Origin: Bombyx mori
Taxonomy: Eukaryota > Arthropoda > Insecta > Lepidoptera > Bombycidae
Assembly (NCBI RefSeq): GCF_030269925.1
Contig: NC_085128.1
Location: forward strand, 11,534,501 to 11,598,500
DNA length: 64,000 nt
Direction: 5' to 3'
The notes under the pieces were generated by a model. It saw only the letters and a list, made by a program, of their open reading frames with translations. It made no database searches and was not told the origin of the DNA. Positions 38,001-44,439 of this stretch are shown piece by piece. The first letter of the stretch is position 1, and each line of letters begins with the position of its first letter. A program made the translations under genes and the position numbers.

Positions 38001-38825
38001 GGTGTGTGTTTGTGTGTGAGTGTGCGTGTGTGCGTGCGTGTGTGTGCGTGGGTGTGTGTGTGTGTATGTGTGTGTGTGAGTGTGTGTGTGTGTGTTTTTT
38101 TTTATTTTATTGCTTAGATGGATGAGCTTGTGGCCCACGTGGTGTTAAGTGGTTACCGAAGCCCATAATAATCGACAACATAAAGCCGCCACCCACCTCA
38201 AGACACGAGTTCTAACGCCCAGTTTTACCCATAGTAGGTACAGCAACTGCCCCACGGCAGAAATAGGCAGGGCGGTGGTACTTACCCATGCGGGCTCACA
38301 ACACGCCCTACTACCAGTAAAGTAACTCTCAGGAATACTAATGAAATGTTTAACTTTTGTCACAGACGAACTGAAGAGACGGGCTGGTTACCCACACGTG
38401 CTACGTGACCATCATTTCAAAGCTGACCATCCTTTCATTTTCTACCTTATATCCGGGAACATTCCCGTGTTGAGCGGTGTTATAGCTTGATAGGAAAAAG
38501 GTGAATATGTCAGTTATCTATTTATCCTCACGCTCTTGGCATTGTCGGCGATCATATGGGAACAACGGTAACCGCTTACTGCAAGGTGGGATGTAAGGAT
38601 GTAAACTAAATCATACGACAAAGTCAGAGAAAGTTTATAATATAGCTTTGTTTTATTTACTACATGATGTGCCACACAACGTATAATTTCTAACTACAAA
38701 AAGTGTGAAATTAACATTAAAATGGCTTTTATTTTAATAGCAAAGTACATACATAAAATCTCATATTATATTTACTCACAAATTCAGATTCCGTCTGTCA
38801 AAATAAAATGTCATTTCATACATCC
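1..38825 (+). CDS. Giant gene: micro-exon repeat arm plus C-terminal serpin
   Basis: This entry is the whole gene model; its exons are listed separately. It consists of about 160 symmetric 60-nt repeat exons (1-22641), three short Thr/Glu/Pro-rich exons (23322-25391) and eight serpin exons (30600-38490), all on the plus strand. Phase continuity supports one transcription unit: every repeat exon and linker exon is phase 1-1, and the first serpin exon starts in phase 1 before the serpin exons continue in phase 0. The visible protein would exceed 3,600 residues, with roughly 3,200 in the repeat and about 388 in the serpin part. The start codon, signal peptide and promoter lie upstream of the window. 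An AATAAA at 38802-38807 is the likely poly(A) signal. Further micro-exons hidden in the long introns cannot be excluded. Confidence 0.72.
105..164 (+). CDS. First complete micro-exon in the window
   Basis: This is a type example of the unit. The acceptor is TTGCTACAG ending at 104. The 60-nt exon encodes [19 protein letters not shown] after the split Ala codon. The donor GTAAGT is at 165-170. The previous partial exon ends at 26 with its donor at 27, giving a 78-nt intron. Confidence 0.72.
355..7825 (+). repeat. 27-unit (3725-bp) tandem duplication inside the array
   Basis: The landmark order of variant units between about 355 and 4080 recurs 3725 bp later, up to about 7825. Examples are 475/4200, 1992/5717, 2544/6269, 2958/6683 and 3786/7511. 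3725 is 27 units minus the single intronic base missing from one unit in both copies (near 1325 and 5050), so that deletion predates the duplication. The copies are nearly identical by eye. Shorter 2- and 3-unit duplications (276 and 414 bp) lie within, between 1992 and 3293. Confidence 0.85.
5461..18140 (+). repeat. 44-unit (6072-bp) tandem duplication inside the array
   Basis: Units from 5461 to 11532 are repeated from 11533 to about 18140. The second copy is offset by 6072 bp up to 11815 and by 6608 bp after the 536-bp retroposon insertion. Landmarks are 5993/12601, 7511/14119, 9176/15784 and 11237/17845. The one substitution I spotted is at about 6194 (C) against 12802 (G). The insertion is present only in the second copy, so it is younger than the duplication. 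Unequal crossing over is the simplest origin; an assembly artefact is possible given the identity. Confidence 0.85.
11816..12338 (+). mobile_element. GC-rich poly(A) retroposon inside a micro-intron
   Basis: A 523-bp GC-rich block ends in an 18-A tail (12321-12338) and is flanked by 13-bp direct repeats GGGTAATGTAAAC (11803-11815 and 12339-12351). This is the signature of target-primed reverse transcription. It lies in the 78-nt intron between two 60-nt exons, upstream of the polypyrimidine tract, and enlarges that intron to 614 nt without touching an exon. A second copy at 55944-56454 begins at the equivalent base, which points to an element with a defined 5' end (SINE-like, or a short full-length retroposon) rather than random 5' truncation. 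No intact reading frame is seen. The family is not named. Confidence 0.85.
22739..22784 (+). pseudogene. Decayed micro-exon just outside the array
   Basis: About 100 bp past the last good exon, this stretch still reads [15 protein letters not shown] in the same phase as the repeat, so it is a shortened repeat exon. The upstream AG acceptor has become AC-ACC and the donor GTAAGT has been replaced by CTAGAT, leaving a TAG. It should therefore be skipped. It marks the degenerating edge of the array. Confidence 0.6.
22875..23290 (-). mobile_element. Bm1-type SINE
   Basis: This is a reverse-oriented copy. The T-run at the left is the A-tail, and the right end carries the reversed tRNA-like head (ggccacgacgac). 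An internal segment between about 23047 and 23055 is missing relative to other copies, and the tRNA B-box region is partly rearranged. Confidence 0.85.
23322..23381 (+). CDS. Linker micro-exon, 60 nt
   Basis: The acceptor TTTCTTTTTAG precedes and the donor GTTAGT follows at 23382. Like the array exons it is exactly 60 nt and phase 1-1, reading [20 protein letters not shown] after the split codon. Its sequence is unlike the repeat apart from Thr/Ser richness. Size and phase suggest it is an ancient, diverged member of the same exon series. Confidence 0.55.
23737..23772 (+). CDS. Linker micro-exon, 36 nt
   Basis: The acceptor TTGGTTACAG resembles the array acceptors, and the donor GTAAGT is at 23773. 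Phase is 1-1 and it encodes [12 protein letters not shown]. The acidic, Thr/Pro/Glu-rich sequence fits a flexible linker between the repeat arm and the serpin. Confidence 0.6.
24511..25068 (+). mobile_element. MITE-like DNA transposon, 558 bp, long inverted repeats
   Basis: The left end TTAGGCTAAGTTCATATATG with a following GC-rich GCGCGGTA segment is matched inverted at the right end (25029-25068, ...CATGTGAACTTAGCCTAA). The terminal repeats are about 36 bp with a few mismatches. The interior has only a 66-codon ORF (24808-25008) with no recognisable transposase, so the element is non-autonomous. The target duplication is unclear (TA or 3 bp). Strand is arbitrary. Confidence 0.75.
25362..25391 (+). 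CDS. Linker micro-exon, 30 nt
   Basis: The acceptor AACTTTTTCAG and donor GTCAGT (25392) bound a 30-nt, phase 1-1 exon reading [10 protein letters not shown]. Its composition matches the preceding 36-nt exon. The next exon I can support is more than 5 kb downstream at 30600. Confidence 0.55.
25562..25904 (+). mobile_element. Jockey-type LINE 3' untranslated fragment
   Basis: The segment around 25700-25770 (gagtttctcgtcggatctgc and the following gggtcgcgtttcc) matches, in reverse, the 3' region of the full Jockey-clade element at 49971-50220. A short A-run follows. The copy is 5'-truncated with no coding sequence. Confidence 0.65.
26040..26285. mobile_element. Helitron-like (Lep1-type) fragment
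   Basis: It contains motifs common in lepidopteran Helitron-like repeats: actagcgacccg at one side, gcgggtgaagccgcgg with ctagtct in the middle, and the tract around 26221-26280 ending in a CAGA(4-5) run. It is non-coding. Confidence 0.5.
26420..26856 (-). mobile_element. Bm1-type SINE, near full length
   Basis: The tail is at the left (tttttttattgcctagattt) and the tRNA-derived head, reversed, is at 26775-26853 with the B-box complement. At about 435 bp this is one of the more complete copies in the window. Confidence 0.88.
27930..28382 (+). mobile_element. Bm1-type SINE, near full length
   Basis: The tRNA-like head gtcgtggcctaaaggataag (A-box region) and the B-box-like ggtgttcgaatctc are at 27931-27999, followed by the Bm1 body and an A-rich tail (aataaaaaaaagataaaaaa). 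A small extra segment sits near 28305-28320. The apparent 93-codon ORF over it is not a gene. Confidence 0.88.
28868..29118 (+). mobile_element. Bm1-type SINE, 5'-truncated
   Basis: The body begins at the ...actggtggtaggaacact position and runs to the A-rich tail. The tRNA head is missing. Confidence 0.8.
29600..30325 (+). pseudogene. maT (DD37D mariner) transposase, N-terminus missing
   Basis: The open frame of 230 codons (29633-30325) covers the catalytic domain of a mariner-superfamily transposase. The visible triad is Asp in FSDENIF, Asp in QQDSAPAH and Asp in SPDLNPLDY. Counting gives 37 residues between the second and third Asp, which defines the maT (DD37D) clade. The N-terminal helix-turn-helix DNA-binding region of about 110 residues is absent and upstream sequence is unrelated, so this copy cannot be autonomous despite the undamaged catalytic frame. 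It lies in a serpin-gene intron in the same orientation. Confidence 0.88.
30600..30715 (+). CDS. Serpin exon 1 (helix A region)
   Basis: The acceptor is GGTAACAG and the donor is GTAAGT at 30716. It enters in phase 1, matching the repeat and linker exons, and leaves in phase 0. After a Ser/Thr-rich start it reads ...[21 protein letters not shown], the amphipathic first helix of a serpin. An internal ATG (30611) is in frame, but the acceptor and phase match argue it is not the start. Confidence 0.78.
30944..31087 (+). CDS. Serpin exon 2 (helix B to D region)
   Basis: Acceptor TATGTTTCAG, donor GTAAGA, 144 nt, phase 0-0. The pattern [20 protein letters not shown] corresponds to the serpin segment normally written N-x-x-x-SP-x-S-x-x-x-x-LA, followed by EIMTFLNL for helix D. 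Confidence 0.85.
31186..31445 (-). mobile_element. Bm1-type SINE, degenerate fragment
   Basis: The recognisable body gtggacgagctcacggccca and the caaaccgaaacgcaatact tract are heavily mutated, and the tRNA head is missing. It lies in a serpin intron. Confidence 0.7.
31982..32164 (+). CDS. Serpin exon 3 (helix D to F)
   Basis: Acceptor AAATCTTGCAG, donor GTGAGT, 183 nt, phase 0-0. It encodes [20 protein letters not shown] followed by [20 protein letters not shown] and EINNY. These match the conserved serpin block of an exposed strand, then x-FY-x-A-x-x-x-x-x-x-F and then the x-x-IN-x-W position, here Tyr. Confidence 0.9.
32554..32649 (+). CDS. Serpin exon 4 (strand 3A)
   Basis: Acceptor CAATTTTCAG-type (ATTTTCAG), donor GTAAGA, 96 nt, phase 0-0. 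It reads ...[20 protein letters not shown] then [10 protein letters not shown], the serpin motif around helix F and strand 3A. The usual NAIYFKG is NGKYYQ here, so the Phe-Lys-Gly is lost. Confidence 0.88.
32842..33215 (+). mobile_element. Bm1-type SINE, degenerate
   Basis: A mutated tRNA-like head (ggttcaaatccagtaggttgg) and body (ctggtggaaggacgtcatgt, ctttaaacggaggggcagcc) can be followed. It lies in a serpin intron. Confidence 0.7.
33303..33440 (+). CDS. Serpin exon 5
   Basis: Acceptor CATTTACAG, donor GTATGG, 138 nt, phase 0-0 (the equality with the array period is coincidental). It reads [20 protein letters not shown] and continues to [10 protein letters not shown]. Position fits the serpin breach-to-strand 2B region. 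The nearly invariant Trp of serpins is absent. Confidence 0.82.
33490..33840 (+). mobile_element. Jockey-type LINE 3' fragment
   Basis: At 33530-33590 the plus strand reads [18 protein letters not shown], matching the C-terminal end of ORF2 of the full Jockey-clade element ([18 protein letters not shown]). A 3' untranslated segment with gagtttcttgatggatctt follows. The copy is 5'-truncated and lies in a serpin intron. Confidence 0.75.
34200..34325 (-). mobile_element. Repeat tail of unnamed interspersed family
   Basis: It contains the gcatacggcccacctaatgg ... cagcattaccaggggcaaag core that recurs at 40935, 41490, 42895 and 57170. A T-run at the left implies minus orientation. Family (LINE or SINE tail) not identified. 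Confidence 0.65.
34583..34801 (+). CDS. Serpin exon 6 (strands 2B/3B to 6A/2C)
   Basis: Acceptor ATTTTGACAG, donor GTAAAG, 219 nt, phase 0-0. [20 protein letters not shown] matches the serpin core V-x-x-LPY-x-x-x-x-x-S-x-x-x-x-[22 protein letters not shown] matches the later V-x-V-x-LPKF-x-x-x-x-x-x-x-L segment. Confidence 0.9.
34802..36456 (+). other. Serpin intron with degenerate GC-richer block
   Basis: No exon is seen. From about 35090 to 36060 base composition rises and several overlapping short ORFs occur on both strands. It looks like an old, unidentified retroelement, but I cannot assign a clade. Confidence 0.35.
36457..36604 (+). CDS. Serpin exon 7 (strand 5A and hinge)
   Basis: Acceptor TTTGTTTTCAG, donor GTAGGG, 148 nt, phase 0 in and phase 1 out. 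[14 protein letters not shown] corresponds to the x-L-x-VS-x-V-x-H-K-x-x-I-E-V strand before the reactive loop. The hinge then reads [11 protein letters not shown] instead of the small-residue run (E-x-G-T-E-A-A-A-A) required for loop insertion. That predicts a non-inhibitory serpin, by analogy with known non-inhibitory members. Confidence 0.87.
36700..37035 (+). other. Protein-like ORF of unknown origin inside the last serpin intron
   Basis: A 115-codon frame (36750-37097) includes a stretch with convincing protein character ([20 protein letters not shown] then [13 protein letters not shown]) preceded by a good acceptor (TTTTTGGTTCAG at 36884-36895). Joining it to serpin exon 7 would hit a stop at once, and it runs into a Bm1 SINE. 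It is probably a retropseudogene or retroelement fragment. Family not recognised. Confidence 0.3.
37036..37478 (-). mobile_element. Bm1-type SINE, near full length
   Basis: The left end is the A-tail complement (ttattttttttattacttag). The body and the reversed tRNA head end at ggccacgacgac (37465-37476). Confidence 0.88.
37500..37800. repeat. GC-rich, Cys-codon-like simple repeats
   Basis: A 300-bp GC-rich patch has repeated cgccggtcgc and tcgcgcgattcgctcgg-like words. No open gene. Origin unknown. Confidence 0.4.
37921..38094. repeat. (TG)n compound microsatellite
   Basis: About 175 bp of TG repeats with scattered A, C and G interruptions. All ORFs over it in both directions are low-complexity artefacts. 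Confidence 0.97.
38095..38335 (-). mobile_element. Bm1-type SINE, truncated
   Basis: Its reversed tail joins the TG microsatellite. The body runs to the tcacaacacgccctactaccagtaa position; the tRNA head is missing. It ends about 30 bp before the last serpin exon. Confidence 0.8.
38366..38490 (+). CDS. Serpin exon 8 (C-terminal exon, strands 4B/5B)
   Basis: The acceptor TTTTGTCACAG is followed by 125 nt to TGA (38488-38490), entering in phase 1 as exon 7 requires. [17 protein letters not shown] matches the serpin signature [F]-x-A-[DH]-[HR]-PF-x-F-x-I, and IPVLSGVIA is the final strand. The loop between hinge and signature reads ...[15 protein letters not shown], with several Arg but no canonical flexible alanine stretch. 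This closes a complete serpin fold of about 388 residues. Confidence 0.92.
38802..38807 (+). terminator. Poly(A) signal of the serpin gene
   Basis: AATAAA is the first canonical hexamer after the stop codon, about 310 bp downstream. A second is present at about 39093-39098. Confidence 0.5.
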
Positions 38826-39490
38826 TAACACTTCTCGTACCTATTACTTTAACAGCAGCGTGATAAAATAACTAAAATAATAATAAATAAATAATTCAAA
38901 TAAGTAATATTAATTGAAAGAGTTAAAACTACTTACAGGTTTTTTTCTGTGAAGGATTTAAAGTTACGGTTGTGTTGTATGATGTATGATGTTGTATGAT
39001 GTTGTGTATAGTAGACTTAAAAAAAATTATTTTCTTTTTCAGATCTCAAAAGTTTTTAGTATGTGTAGTTTATAAGCATGTGATTTGTATGTAAATAAAA
39101 AAAGTGCCAAAACAATAGTGTTTAATTATTTTTTTGTCCACCGCATTTATCATATTTACTCGTATTTTATCGTGTACATATATTAATGAAAAATATTCAA
39201 AATATGTAGTGAAAACAAAACATTAATCAATAAACGAATGATTGAATTTGTAAATAAAATTAATTTCAATTTAAGATTGATTGCCAGTCATACGTTTCGA
39301 AGTAGTTTTACTGGCCAGTAATGTAAAACGGCAATGTAAATTTTTTGTACTTAAAAGGATAAACAAGCTCCTGGTCAACCTAATGTTGTTTGGTCACCAA
39401 AGATAGACCTGATAGATAAAAATCAGTAAACTGAATATCACCTATGTACCTGGAAATATAAAGTCTAGGCTTCATTTTAATTTAAAACTA
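38826..39490. other. AT-rich intergenic sequence
   Basis: Nothing gene-like is seen. A short acceptor-like site at 39031-39042 followed at once by a stop is discussed under rejected items. Confidence 0.5.
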
Positions 39491-39492
39491 AG

Positions 39493-40068
39493 CAATTTTT
39501 TTTTTTTTTTATGATTGAAGGATTACTGGTGGCCCTGAGGCCTTTCCAGTTTCTCCAGGACAGGAGCAAAGGCTCGGCCAGGAGGGGTGGGATTTGCTAA
39601 CAGTTACCCGAGCGCCTCTGAAGGAGACATAACAGCTCAAGAGCAGCTGCTTCGCGAATTAATCTACTACCGGATCGGAATCGCGACCCGCTGAGAAGAT
39701 CCGGCGAGAAACTCAGCGAGCTGACTCATGGGTTAGGTTGCACGGCGAACTCTTTGTCGAGTTCGACGAGTACGGTTACCGGGGTCCCTAAGCCTGCTCC
39801 TAGTGTTAGAGCTGAAGGCGTCTAGTGCAAAGGTTATTGGATCTGATGGATCCGTAAGTACGTGTCTAGGGCGTCGACGGTGACTGGCTCTTGCGTGATC
39901 AGGATTAGGGGAGTAGTCAGCGGCGGCAACGATAAGGCGATTATCATGACGCATAGCCTTATCGAAGTACCGTTCCGACGCTGACTCCATGTATTTCTGA
40001 ATAGATTCGAGGCCCAGGTCGTCGTGTAGGTCAACGTTCCTCACGAACCACGGAGCTCCGACGGCTAA
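39493..40068 (-). mobile_element. 5'-truncated copy of the Jockey-clade LINE
   Basis: It is nearly identical to 49971-50547 of the full element: a T-run (A-tail complement), 3' UTR, and the C-terminal about 110 codons of ORF2 in two shifted frames. Homology stops at cggctaa (40062-40068). The ORF2 remnant has a small insertion relative to the full copy (about 39795-39810), which disturbs the frame. Confidence 0.9.
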
Positions 40069-40075
40069 TAAGCTT

Positions 40076-40317
40076 TATATCGACGCTTGAAAGGCAAACG
40101 TGACTAAGCGACAATAACTGCTTTGTACATAAATGATAGGTAATATTCGATGCGCAAAAAAAAAAAATTCTAGGTCTATTAAATAAAAAAATAATTTCAA
40201 TCCTACAGCTATATTCGTTAAAATATAATTTTTTTCAGGTATTTCAACATTAAATTAGTCTATTGTAAAGTTCACGCATTGTCGCTTAGTTATGTTTGTC
40301 TTTCAAGCGTCGATATA
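40076..40317. mobile_element. MITE with 40-bp terminal inverted repeats
   Basis: 40076-40115 (tatatcgacgcttgaaaggc and on) is the inverse complement of 40278-40317 with about three mismatches. The 242-bp unit has an AT-rich, non-coding interior. TA is present at both outer edges, compatible with a TA target duplication as in Tc1/mariner-type elements. Confidence 0.75.
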
Positions 40318-40339
40318 ATGTTGTAGCAGTGACATGGCT

Positions 40340-40480
40340 GTACTCCTGGTATTGTGTTCACTTTGGTGGGTAGCTTACTCTTCAAATCGTAATTTAACTC
40401 TTTCGCTACAGAAATAAGCGGGAAATTGTGGTGACTATTCGGGTGGACTCGCAAAACACCCTGACTTCCGAAAATGTCGA
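40340..40480 (-). mobile_element. Very degenerate Bm1-like fragment
   Basis: The order of blocks (cttcaaatcgtaatttaac, cagaaataagcgggaaattg, gtggactcgcaaaacaccct) follows the Bm1 body with many substitutions. The 73-codon ORF across it is not supported as a gene. Confidence 0.5.
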
Positions 40481-40759
40481 CGTACGAGCCACCTTTACTA
40501 TAGGCCATCATGAAAATTGTGCATTCAGACGAAACATTAACTCAATTTGAATGCAGTACAATAAATAACCACGATATTATGTCACTAATGATTCAATCAG
40601 TCAACACACCGGATTCCTCATGCCTCGAATCCACCAGTCGCTGCCCTGTGATCACATCACTTAAAAAGACGAATATCTTAATTATTAGTGTTTAAAAAAA
40701 AGTTTCAAATAAACCAAGTTTCCTTTTTAAAGTATAAAGAAACTTTCAGTTTTTATAAA

Positions 40760-40935
40760 CCTACTAGCTGGCCCGGCAAACGTTGCTTTGCCATATAAAT
40801 TATTTTTAGGAAAGATAAATAACCTATATACCAACTGCAACGCCATCTGCCGGGCGGATTTGTAAATCTAAACCATTCTCGAATCCACCTGAAGGTACAC
40901 AAAAAATTTCATTAAAATCGGTCCAGCCGCTTTTT
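40760..40935. mobile_element. Helitron-like fragment
   Basis: It starts with ctagctggcccggcaaacgt and includes catctgccgggcgg and aaaatcggtccagccgct, words typical of lepidopteran Helitron-like non-autonomous repeats. Non-coding. Confidence 0.45.
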
Positions 40936-41065
40936 TTTATTTTTTTTAATTGCCTTTGTAGGCAGACGAGCATACGGCCCACCTGATGGTAAGTGGTCAC
41001 CGTCGCTCATGGACGTCAGCAATGCCAGGGGCAGAGCCAAGCCGCTGCCTACCATTAGGAGGAGT
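40936..41065 (-). mobile_element. Repeat tail, same family as 34200
   Basis: A T-run is followed by attgcctttgtaggcagacg and the aatgccaggggcagagccaa core. Short fragment. Confidence 0.65.
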
Positions 41066-41477
41066 TCAGTGACAAACACGCACAGAAGAAATTTTATATA
41101 TTTATGAAAGTCTTGCCAAAAAAATTAAAGTTTTTAATTAACAAATAAAAAAGTAAGGGTTGAGAGTAGAGGGGTGACAAATTAGGGTTGTATGTATTTT
41201 TGTATGTTGTATCATAAAAAAATAAAAACAATTTTTTTTGTCTAAAATTAAAAAAAAAAAAATTTGGGTTGGACCACCCTTAACATTTAGGCGGATGAAA
41301 AATAGATGTTGTCCGATTCTCTAGCCTGGCCAATATGCACGCTAAGATTCACGAAAATCGGTCGAGCTGTTTCGGAGGAGTTCAATCACGCACACCGTGA
41401 CACGAGAATTATATACATGTATATTAGAATATATATCCCGCTATTGGTTGACGTTTTAACTATAGATTATTTTATCT

Positions 41478-41730
41478 TTTTTTTTTTTGTTTTTTATTGC
41501 CCTTGTAGGCGACGAGCATACGGCCCACCTGATGGTGAGTGGTTACCGTCGCCCATGGACTTCAGCAATGCCAGGGGCAGAGCCAAGCCGCTGCCTACCG
41601 CTTAATACTCTCCAAAAGCCTCGTTTGAAGAAGGACATGTCATAGCGCTCGGGAAACACCGTGGAGGGGAGCTCATTCCATAGCCGGATGGTACGTGGCA
41701 AAAAAGACCTATCTACGGCGGCCTAGTTTG
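41478..41730 (-). mobile_element. Longer copy of the same repeat tail family
   Basis: The T-run (41470-41490) is followed by attgcccttgtaggcgacga, the gccaggggcagagccaagcc core, and a further 120 bp (gaagaaggacatgtcatagc, aaaagacctatctacggcgg). This extended part resembles a LINE 3' coding/UTR region. Clade not assigned. Confidence 0.65.
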
Positions 41731-42465
41731 AATATAGCGAATTCCAATCTATGATTCGATTATTCGATTCATGATTCGAATTAGCAGTACAGCTATTATT
41801 ATGTTGCTAATCGGCGCTATAATGGCAGACTTTTTGGCGGGAAGACGAGGAGTGAAGTTGTGTGATTTCTTTTATTTGTTTATTTAGTGTTTAAAACTCC
41901 AGGTTTAAATGTGTAATAACGGTGGTTTATTAACCGTTTAATATCTGTGAAAGTGCAAAAATGTGAGAAAATGAAACAAAGCCGCTGGACGTAGCTTCTC
42001 GAGATCCTCCAAAAAGTCCACTGAAAAAATTTCAGTAAATGACCACTATTTTACTGAGATTATATTTCATCCCATATCATCTCATCTCACTCACTACATT
42101 GAATTTCATCCCAGTTCATTAATGTCTCAAATTAATGATCTTCATTTCATTTCACTCCATTTTATCATTTTTCATAAAAATAAGAATATAAATTAAAATA
42201 AGACCTAAAGGTCTTAGTTACCAGTTCATAAATTCCCTTAAAAAAAAAGCTATAATGGCAGCGGGAACGACTTGCGGGGATTCAGTTGGCCACAGTAAGC
42301 CTTGAGCTGATCTCGAGCCTATAGTATACGTCACAGGTGTGGGACGAAGACTTCATATTATGTATCCTAGCGTGGCAGGTGTTGAACCCAAAATATGGTT
42401 TCCACGAATTAATTTAATTATAATATGGTTTCTACGAAATGATCAAAAAACAAAAAATATATATC
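41731..42465. other. Intergenic, no gene recognised
   Basis: AT-rich, with a patch of TCAT/TTCAT-rich sequence (42060-42175) that looks like a decayed simple repeat. Confidence 0.45.
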
Positions 42466-42685
42466 TATATCTATACTAATATTATAAAGAGGAAAGATTT
42501 GTTTGTTTGTTTGTTTCGAATAGGCTCCGAAACTACTGGACCGATTTGAAAAATTCTTTTTCCATTAGAAGCCAACATTGTCTGTCCCTGATGAACATAG
42601 GCTACTTTTTTTAATTTTTTTTTTTTTTTGGTTTCATGTGTGTTTTAATGTTTCCGAAGCGAAGCGAGGGCGGGTCGCTAGTATA
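42466..42685 (+). mobile_element. Helitron-like (Lep1-type) fragment
   Basis: It begins ctatactaatattataaaga followed by a TTTG run, has the actggaccgatttgaaaaat block common in lepidopteran Helitrons, and ends gcgggtcgctagtatatta. Non-coding. Confidence 0.6.
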
Positions 42686-42889
42686 TTAATATTAGTAATA
42701 TTCTGTGAGTTCTAAGCACAGTTTTGCTAAGTCTAAGTCATAGACTGAATTAGATTAATAAAATTTGAACATTACGAATACTATATACAAAAAAATTCTT
42801 GAGGTCGAAAAAGGCGAAGAACAAAACCTAACTGGTTTAATATATATTTTTTTATTATTAATGATATTTATGATAATTTTTAAATGTTT

Positions 42890-43075
42890 TTATTTTTATT
42901 TTTTATTTTCCTTGAAGGCAAAAGAGCATATCCCATCTGGTTAATGGTTTTGGCGCTCATGAATGTCAGCAATACCAGGGGCACAGTAGCTACCTAATGC
43001 TGAAAACAAAGCGCATTTCTCTATCCTGTCGCCGTGCTAGGCCCGTGCTGTGGCCCACCCTCAGTCATTGCACTG
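42890..43075 (-). mobile_element. Repeat tail, degenerate copy of the 41478 family
   Basis: The blocks aaaagagcatatcccatctg, gcgctcatgaatgtcagcaa and taccaggggcacag are recognisable. Degenerate. Confidence 0.5.
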
Positions 43076-43247
43076 TGGTTTCATATCTATACATTAAACA
43101 TGTACCTATTTACTTGTCCTAACTGACTAACTGATTCATGGAAGCCTTAGCCACTAGGTCTATAAACTTGAAATTTTGGCAATTGATGCCTTTTATGATC
43201 AAACCAATCACTAATCTATCTTCTATATTATATTATATAAAAATAAT

Positions 43248-44135
43248 GGCGGGCGGAGCATGTCGTAATCGAACCGACTAAAAGCTTCTGTCGCTCAACA
43301 ACCGACATCCGAACCTCGCATGAGACAGAACTCATGAAAAGGCAAAGGGGGGAATGTTTAGCGCGGAGCACATCTCGCCTATCACCCTCCCCCTCGGGAC
43401 GCCGGACAGGCGGTCGTTGGTACCACTACCACCAGCCTTCTCAGTCGGCAGGCTATCTGAAGCCCGTTTAGATGCCGCCGGTTAGAATAGGTTCTCCTAA
43501 GGAATACCCCGCTGGTTCAGAACCAGCGTGGGTCGAGGATAGCCGGCCTTCCATCACCCAGACGCTCTTGCGTAAAACGCGTGCAGAGCAACTTGCACGT
43601 CGTCTTCTTAGGCCCCCTTCGCCAGTCCCCAGACCGACATGTAGGGGGGACTCGAAACACTCAGAGGACCAGAGGGCGAAATCCGCCTCCCTGGCCCCCG
43701 CTCGAAGACGGCGGGCTTGTGCGTCTCTCACGTGCCCCGCCGCCTGCTTCTGCGAGTGCACCATCACGAGCATCGCCTTCTACGACTTGCCGCTGCCGAG
43801 CATCGGTGCTACAACACTCGGCAACGACAAGTTGTTCCCTATTTTTGTGACGAGGTCACGGCACCATCCCTCCCATGCGGGGCAGACGACGAGCGTGTGC
43901 TCTGCCATGTCCAAGTCGCAACCACAATGGTGGCACTCTGCCATCAGCTCGGCTACGATCCGGTGCAGGAATTCACCGAAGCAACCATGCCTAGTGACCA
44001 CCTGCGTGAGCCGGAAAGTGAGGCATCCTCTGTCACGATTCACCCTATCCACAAGAAGCGGGCGAATCGCCTCGACGGTCCTACGACGAACCAAAGGATC
44101 GGCCAGCCACCTGGATCATGACTCCACCACGGATT
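43248..44135 (-). pseudogene. R1-clade LINE ORF2 C-terminal remnant
   Basis: The minus strand in frame from 44094 reads HHCGCDLDMAEHTLVVCPAW, the C-terminal Cys-His motif typical of R1/TRAS-like ORF2 proteins. The downstream part continues in another frame (43773-43468, CHVRDAQ-like to a stop), so there is at least one frameshift. The reverse-transcriptase core is absent. The 3' part (43248-43467) would be 3' UTR. Large plus-strand ORFs over this GC-rich block (43472-44257) are shadows. Confidence 0.75.
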
Positions 44136-44439
44136 GGGGCCTCCGAGCTCCGACCACACTGGGGCTGGGAAAAGCTTGCATATATTCCGAGCATTCGGAT
44201 CGTCGGTATACCGAGAAAAATCACCCGCTCGGTGGAAAATCTTTCTTCCATCATTAAGCCTCCCAAAGTCAGTTTATTTCTTTCATCAAACCGGAGTAGA
44301 TACTTCACGATACCATCGGCCTGCCTGTTTCGGTAGAGAATTAGTCATGTATGGCCGTTTTAAGGATGAGTCGCCGGCACAAAATGCAATTCAGGCGTCC
44401 TCATGTCTCAAGGTAGGTAGTGGGATTAAGATTTTGATA

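Noticed and set aside
37734..38138. ORFs with His-Thr or Cys-Val repeats
   Set aside because: They are pure translation of a (TG)n microsatellite.
39043..39060. Alternative serpin last exon after acceptor TTTCTTTTTCAG
   Set aside because: It would add only five residues before a stop and omit the essential C-terminal strands. The exon at 38366-38490 gives the proper serpin ending in phase.
43472..44257. 261-codon plus-strand ORF
   Set aside because: It is antisense to a GC-rich R1-clade ORF2 remnant whose minus frame has the expected Cys-His motif.
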